The position numbers and the translations under genes were made by a program. A DNA stretch of 64,000 nt from Pyxicephalus adspersus (taxonomy: Eukaryota > Chordata > Amphibia > Anura > Pyxicephalidae): assembly GCF_032062135.1 (NCBI RefSeq), contig NC_092858.1, positions 170,710,453 to 170,774,452 of the forward strand, read 5' to 3'. How positions within the stretch are numbered: position 1 is the stretch's first letter; each line of letters opens with the position of its first letter. The notes under the pieces were generated by a model. The model worked only from the letters and a program-made list of their open reading frames with translations. It had not been told where the DNA came from and did no database searches. Positions 59,741-64,000 of this stretch are shown here, in pieces.

Positions 59741-60085
59741 GGGACAGCTGGGCAGTGAATGGTATTGATAAGTGGCAAGCTGGGCACAGACTGGCATTAA
59801 TACATAGCAAGCAGGGCACAGACTAGCATTCATTATTAGGGGCATGCCAAGCAGAGACTTGTATTAATAAGGGGCATACCAGGCACAGGGTGGCATTACG
59901 AGGGGCATACGAGGCACAGGGTGGCATTACGAGGGGCATACCAGGCACAGGGTGGCATTACAAGGGGCATACCAGGCACAGGGTGGCATTACAAGGGGCA
60001 TACCAGGCACAGGGTGGCATTACAAGGGGCATACCAGGCACAGGGTGGCATTACGTGGGGCAAACATGGCACAGACTGTCATGAT
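59741..60085. repeat. 31-bp minisatellite next to exon 1U
   Basis: The regular part (59870-60060) repeats CCAGGCACAGGGTGGCATTA plus CAAGGGGCATA with exact 31-bp spacing (for example 59941 and 59972). Because 31 is not a multiple of three, the plus strand stays open in a 93-bp cycle and gives a repetitive false peptide. Confidence 0.92.
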
Positions 60086-60544
60086 GGCAAACTAGAATAA
60101 CACAGGACTGATCCAGAAATGATACAAATAGCAATAGATCAGCACAGAATAATAATAATACCGGATATTACCCGGGGGGGGGTAATATTGGGGATATAAT
60201 GAGGGCTTTGCAGAGATTTATAATATTACAGCACGGTCACATGACATAAAATATGGCAATATAACAGGCCCCCCCCAATAATTATTACAGGGGGGGTCCT
60301 ATAATAATAATCCCAGCAATGGTCATATAACAGGTAAGGGGGCACAGGGGGTATAAATAATATTAATAATATTATTATTATACCCCATGGAGGCATATTA
60401 TTACCCCCTGTCAGGGAGGGGGGTATATACCCCAATATTATATATTAGGTGTACAGGCCAGGTAATGATGGAGGTATGGGGGGGTAATAATAATAATATG
60501 GGGGGTAATATTAGGTAAGTACAGGTCAGTCCGAATAATAATAA
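60086..60544. repeat. AAT repeats and G-runs before the CpG island
   Basis: Alternating (AAT)n and runs of 7-9 G or C (60174-60182, 60268-60276, 60292-60297, 60478-60484, 60500-60505), with an AT palindrome near 60355-60390. It is compositionally extreme and may form unusual DNA structure. Confidence 0.6.
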
Positions 60545-60834
60545 TGATGGTGGGTGGGGGTGTCCGGGCTCAGGACCCCCCTTTCCTCCTCCTCTTATTG
60601 TTCAGTCACGGATTCCGGTGAGCCCCCCCTCACGTTGGCCCCTCAGCCCCCCCTCCGGTGAGGAGAGCGGGCTCGGTTAGTGCGCGCCGCCCGCACTGAA
60701 TCCCGGTGCCTTCCCCCCTCCTTTTCTCCCGCCCGCACGGCCGCCGTCATTAGAATAATCCGGACTACTAATAAATTATGCTAAGCCGCCGGTGTGCGGA
60801 TGAATATGAATATGTAAAACGCGGTAATGATTAC
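60545..60834 (-). promoter_or_regulatory. Intron-side part of the POU2F1 CpG island
   Basis: The GC-rich block continues into the start of intron 1, with C-rich runs and many CpGs around 60600-60750. Next to the donor it changes to a POU/homeodomain-like AT stretch at 60765-60830, with TAATAAATTATGCTAAG and a doubled ATGAATATGAATATG. Promoter-proximal intronic regulation is plausible but unproven. Confidence 0.45.
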
Positions 60835-60898
60835 CTGCTGCTGCTGCCTGCGCTGCCGCTGAACTCTCATCTTGACTCGCTGCTCCTCCGTCCGCCAT
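60835..60898 (-). CDS. POU2F1: POU2F1 (Oct-1) exon 1U, coding part
   Basis: First coding exon of the ubiquitous Oct-1 isoform, a POU-homeodomain nuclear transcription factor that binds ATGCAAAT. Reading leftwards from the ATG at 60898-60896 gives MADGGAASQDESS, then A-A-A-Q and four alanines: 21 codons plus one G, followed by a GT donor (CAG|GTAATC, GT at 60834-60833). The mammalian long isoform, as I know it, starts with the same 13 residues and an alanine run, then continues D-S-R-M-N-N from the next exon; the leftover G fits that Asp codon. Start context is strong (A at -3, G at +4), and an in-frame TAG at 60964-60962 lies upstream. The exon is inside a CpG-rich block. The alanine run is encoded by a GCA/CAG-type repeat interrupted by a glutamine codon. 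The POU domains lie outside the window. The 5'UTR start is not determined. Confidence 0.88.
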
Positions 60899-61200
60899 TT
60901 TGAATATTTTAACCAAAATCGCCCGGCCGATAATCCCTCCCCCGCGCCGGCCCCCCTCACGCTAATGTTTCTTTTTTTTTTTTTTTTTTTCCTTCCTCGC
61001 GATCAACGTGCTTTATTTAAACGCGGACAAAGGAGACAAATGAACTCGAAGCCCCGCCTTTTCTCTCCCCCCCTCCTTGTCAGGGCAGAGGCTGCAGGTG
61101 TCCGGGAAGGTGGGCGGGGCCGCGCGGGTTGATTGTTGTGTAGGGAGGTGAGGTCACCAGGAACGGTTGTTGCGCATGCGCGTTGGGGGAGGCAGGTGGT
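60899..61200 (-). promoter_or_regulatory. POU2F1: POU2F1 U promoter and 5'UTR (upstream part of CpG island)
   Basis: GC- and CpG-rich sequence immediately 5' of exon 1U. GC boxes of Sp1/KLF type are visible at 61112-61120 (GGGCGGGGC) and 61051-61058 (GCCCCGCC on plus). A perfect palindromic NRF1-type site GCGCATGCGC lies at 61172-61181. A YY1-like AAAATGGCGG overlaps the start codon (60892-60901). A 22-nt T run (60969-60990 approx.) and an AT patch TTTATTTAAA near 61012 interrupt the island. I see no clear TATA box at a fixed distance, so a dispersed CpG-island promoter is likely. The transcription start cannot be placed from sequence. Confidence 0.7.
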
Positions 61201-61540
61201 AGAATGGGCTGCTATTGTGCAACCTGTGGGTGAGGGCTGGGCAGGTGCTGTGCTTGGATGGTCAGGATTTCAAAGAGAACCTGTCATGAGTAATAAACAG
61301 ATCAAATGTGTAATATATGGAAAGGGCCTGAGCTTTTTTGGGGGGTAATTCTTATACCCTCTCAAATATTAAATGTGGAGGTCGACATAGCAACCCAAAT
61401 ACTAAATAGTTTCACTGATTCAGTGCCCTCCATTACATAAACAATGTATTATCTGAGAACATTTTTGCACTTTAATTGCCCTAGAATGCACACAAAACAA
61501 AAAAAAGTCCGCCAATGTGTGTTCAGGTGACATTGTATGC
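61201..61540. other. 5' flank, no recognised feature
   Basis: Unique sequence upstream of the U promoter. No divergent exon recognised. Confidence 0.4.
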
Positions 61541-61544
61541 AGAA

Positions 61545-61736
61545 CAATGGTACACACATGCGCAGCCAGTAGATGTATGCTGGGCGGGTGAAAGTGGCGC
61601 GATGTAAACAAACTTTCCGTGATGGCATCCACAGTCAGCGGAGCATTGTAGCTGGACACCGCTTGTCCTTCTTTCCTCGTTCATTGAGAATCTTTCGTTA
61701 TAAAAGACGATTATCAGGTGTGCATACGCAGCTTTA
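61545..61736 (-). repeat. Degenerate family F-like element
   Basis: 'ttcattgagaatctttcgttataaaagacgattatcaggtgtgcatacgcagcttta' resembles the family F end (complement of TTAGGCTGCGTACACACGT...). Strongly diverged. Confidence 0.4.
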
Positions 61737-61834
61737 ATCGTGACTGAAAGCTCATAGTTTACAGCTGAAACCATCACTGTTTTTTGGAAACAAGTATTTC
61801 AATTTCAGTGTTTTAGTTTTGTGAATTGATCCTG

Positions 61835-62035
61835 TTTGTCTCTTTTGAAAGAAAAGCTTCCGATTGGCTGGATGTACACAGAAATGCACATGTGCATGTT
61901 ACCTGTGCACATATGCGGGAGGGACAGCGGCCTGGCCAATCACAGTGGCGGAAGATAGCGTACCTGAAGGAAAACCTGAGGAAGATGTGGTCACCAGATG
62001 TGAGGCGGACGCTATAAAGCTGGATGAGAAGTAAA
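61835..62035. repeat. Possible family G-like element
   Basis: GATTGGCTGG ... CCTGGCCAATCA inverted pair with ACATGTGCATGTTACCTGTGCACAT inside, similar in layout to family G. No clear termini. Confidence 0.3.
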
Positions 62036-62939
62036 TATAAAAGACTTTTCTCCCTCTTTGAGTTGTCACATTTAACATATGGTCCCACTGGTATAAGGAT
62101 GCATTGATTTGGTACTGGTCTGTTGCTTAGTAATCCCCAGATCAGTGAGAGACCCACACTTCCAGGGGTGATGATTGCCTTGGCTCCCCCGTAACATCAA
62201 TGGTTCCTCCCAATGACCTCCATGCCATTATTGTAATATGCAATGATTGAAGGTCAGCAGGAGGAACCAACGAGGGTTGCAGGGAAGCCCAGGAAATCGT
62301 TATTTTGGAAGGTCTTTAATTCACACATGACAGGACTGAAATATATTTACAGTTTAATTTTTTTTTTCATCTTCAGTTCCCCACACTGCTTTGGATGGAA
62401 GCTGCATTCTTTTTAAATTACCCAGGACAGCTTGAAACCATTTTTGCATTTAAGTTGTCACACTGTGACAATATACTGGGGGCTCTAATGCTCTTTTCAC
62501 CTTCAGAGCCACAGATTGAGATAGAAAAAGCACCCATAATGATTGCACCGGTTTATCTCGGCCGGTGACAACACCAGGGGAGAGCCTAAACCTGCACTGA
62601 CCGGCATAGAGGAGGGTTGTCAGCAATGATTGCACTGAATCCCCTCCTCGGCCTGCTGCAAACTCAACAGGTTGACAACACAACAGAGCAATTTTACTGA
62701 AGACGATTTTTTCGTTGTCACCCTGGTGATACAAGTGCTTTCAGAGCTGTTAGATTTTGAAAGATTAACCAAAGTTTTGTAATAAATAATAAAAAAAATA
62801 AAAAAAGAGAGAACAATAAAATTAAAAGAACTGATTTTAAATGATATTTCCAAATTATAGAGGGTCTTAAGTGCAGACTCTGACACTATTGGGGAGCTGT
62901 ACAGTGGCAGTGGGTTGTTGTCACCAAGTCATCATTGAC
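62036..62939. other. 5' flank, no recognised feature
   Basis: Unique sequence. No exon, RNA gene or repeat family recognised. Confidence 0.4.
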
Positions 62940-63860
62940 CATAATATTAAACCCCAGTATTGACGTTGGTGACCCCAAAAATAACCCCCAGATTTGGTGC
63001 TTTAGAATGCAATATTAGCCCCCCTTGGTTAGATTAATTGACCTCAATAAAAACCCTTGCAGTGGTAATAGTGACCGGAATATTATGCCCCTATGGGGTC
63101 TGTGAGTATAACCCTCGGCATTGGTGTCCACAGTATCAGTACCAGTGACCAAAATAATAATCCCTAACATTGGTATCAGTGACCGCAAGAATAACCCTAA
63201 CATTGGTATCAGTGACCACAATAATAATTCATACTATTGGTATCGGTGACCACAATAATAATTCATACTATTGGTATCGGTGACCACAATAATAATCCAT
63301 ACTATTGGTATCAGTGACCACAATAATAACTCTAACATTGGTATCAGTGACCCCAATAATAATCCCTAACATTGATATCAGTGACCACAATAATAATCCC
63401 TAACATTGATATCAGTGACCACAATAATAATCCCTAACATNNNNNNNNACAATAATAATCCCTAACATTGGTATCAGTGACCGCAATAATAATCCCAACT
63501 ATTGGCATTAGTGACCAGAATAATAATCCCCAATATTGGTATCAGTGACCCACAATATTAATCCCTAACATTGGTATCAGTGACAACAATATTAATCCCT
63601 ACTATTGGTATCGGTGACCACAATAATAATCCCTAACATTGGTATCAGTGACCACAATAATAATCCCTAACATTGTTATCAGTGACAACAATAATTACCC
63701 CCAACATTGGTATCAGTAACCACAATAACCCCGAACATCAGTATCAGTGACCTCATTATTAACCCCCATCATTGGTGTCTGCAATAGTCCCCTGATTTGG
63801 TATCAGTGACTGCAATATTAGCCCTCATTTTTGGTGTCAATGACCACAATAGCAATCCCC
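62940..63860. repeat. 33-bp minisatellite with 8-N gap
   Basis: About 25 units of ATTGGTATCAGTGACCACAA plus 'taataatccctaac'. The core (63140-63720) has near-exact 33-bp spacing; the ends are degenerate. An 8-N run at 63441-63448 sits inside a unit. Confidence 0.93.
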
Positions 63861-64000
63861 AGGGTCAGTATTACACCCTATCTTTATGGCAGTGCAGTAA
63901 ATCCCTGCCTCTCCCAGCACTGGTGTTCATTGAAAGTGATGTTTAACCCCCCACACCACCCCTTCAATGGTGGTCAGTAGCAGAGTTTGTTCCCCCTCCC
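63861..64000. other. 5' flank, no recognised feature
   Basis: Short unique tail of the window. Nothing recognised. Confidence 0.4.

Larger units (their letters stand above)
2626..60834 (-). other. POU2F1: POU2F1 intron between exons 1U and 1L
   Basis: About 58 kb separate the 1U donor from the 1L initiator codon, to be skipped by the U transcript. I find no further exon: searching by eye for the minus-strand sequence of the common exon 2 start (Asp-Ser-Arg-Met-Asn-Asn) gave nothing. All open frames here are short and lie in repeats or low-complexity sequence. The U-type intron continues left through 1L to exon 2 outside the window. An exon hidden in the N gap at 45288-45960 cannot be excluded. 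Confidence 0.75.

Noticed and set aside
59890..60084. Repetitive peptide with G-I-P-G-T-G-W-H-Y units
   Set aside because: Produced by a 31-bp minisatellite read in a 93-bp cycle; not a gene.
61201..62939. Divergent gene sharing the CpG island
   Set aside because: No start exon, donor or recognisable peptide found on plus to the right of the promoter.

Overview
This window is vertebrate chromosomal DNA, most likely from a frog of the neobatrachian/ranoid type. The evidence is AT-rich sequence with no bacterial-style gene packing, tRNA-derived SINEs and LINE tails ending in a 'gttggcgctatataaat' motif, many short terminal-inverted-repeat elements of the kind common in ranoid frogs, and long minisatellites. 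The species call is inference from repeat texture only.

Only two pieces of protein-coding sequence can be supported. Both are on the minus strand, and both match the alternative N-termini of POU2F1 (Oct-1). Exon 1U, the ubiquitous first exon, lies at 60835-60898 in a CpG-rich promoter. It encodes MADGGAASQDESS followed by an alanine-rich run. Exon 1L, the lymphoid-type first exon, lies about 58 kb downstream at 2598-2625 and encodes MLDCSDYVL. Both ORFs have an in-frame stop 60-66 nt upstream of the ATG, and both end in a GT donor after the first base of a codon. That is the phase needed to splice to a shared second exon (beginning D-S-R-M-N-N in mammals), which is not in this window and should lie to the left of position 1.

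Layout, in plus coordinates. 1-2597: intron downstream of exon 1L. 2598-2625: exon 1L. 2626-3290: candidate L promoter with two perfect octamers (ATGCAAAT / ATTTGCAT). 3291-60834: the 1U-to-1L intron, which holds no exon I recognise. It contains several families of short transposon-derived repeats, six minisatellite arrays plus a seventh complex one beside exon 1U, and islands of non-repetitive sequence that look like conserved regulatory DNA. A gap of 673 N lies at 45288-45960. 60545-61200: CpG-rich U promoter and exon 1U. 61200-64000: 5' flank, with degenerate repeats and a 33-bp minisatellite (62940-63860) containing 8 N.

The most interesting theme is the octamer motif, which is the binding site of the protein this gene encodes. 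It occurs in the putative L promoter, in an intronic unique block at 16.24 kb, and eleven times inside one TA-flanked MITE family (4588-4780 and the nested pair 13134-13529). This fits autoregulation plus transposon-borne Oct-1 sites, but that is a hypothesis. All other open reading frames are short, repeat-derived or low-complexity, and I do not call them genes.
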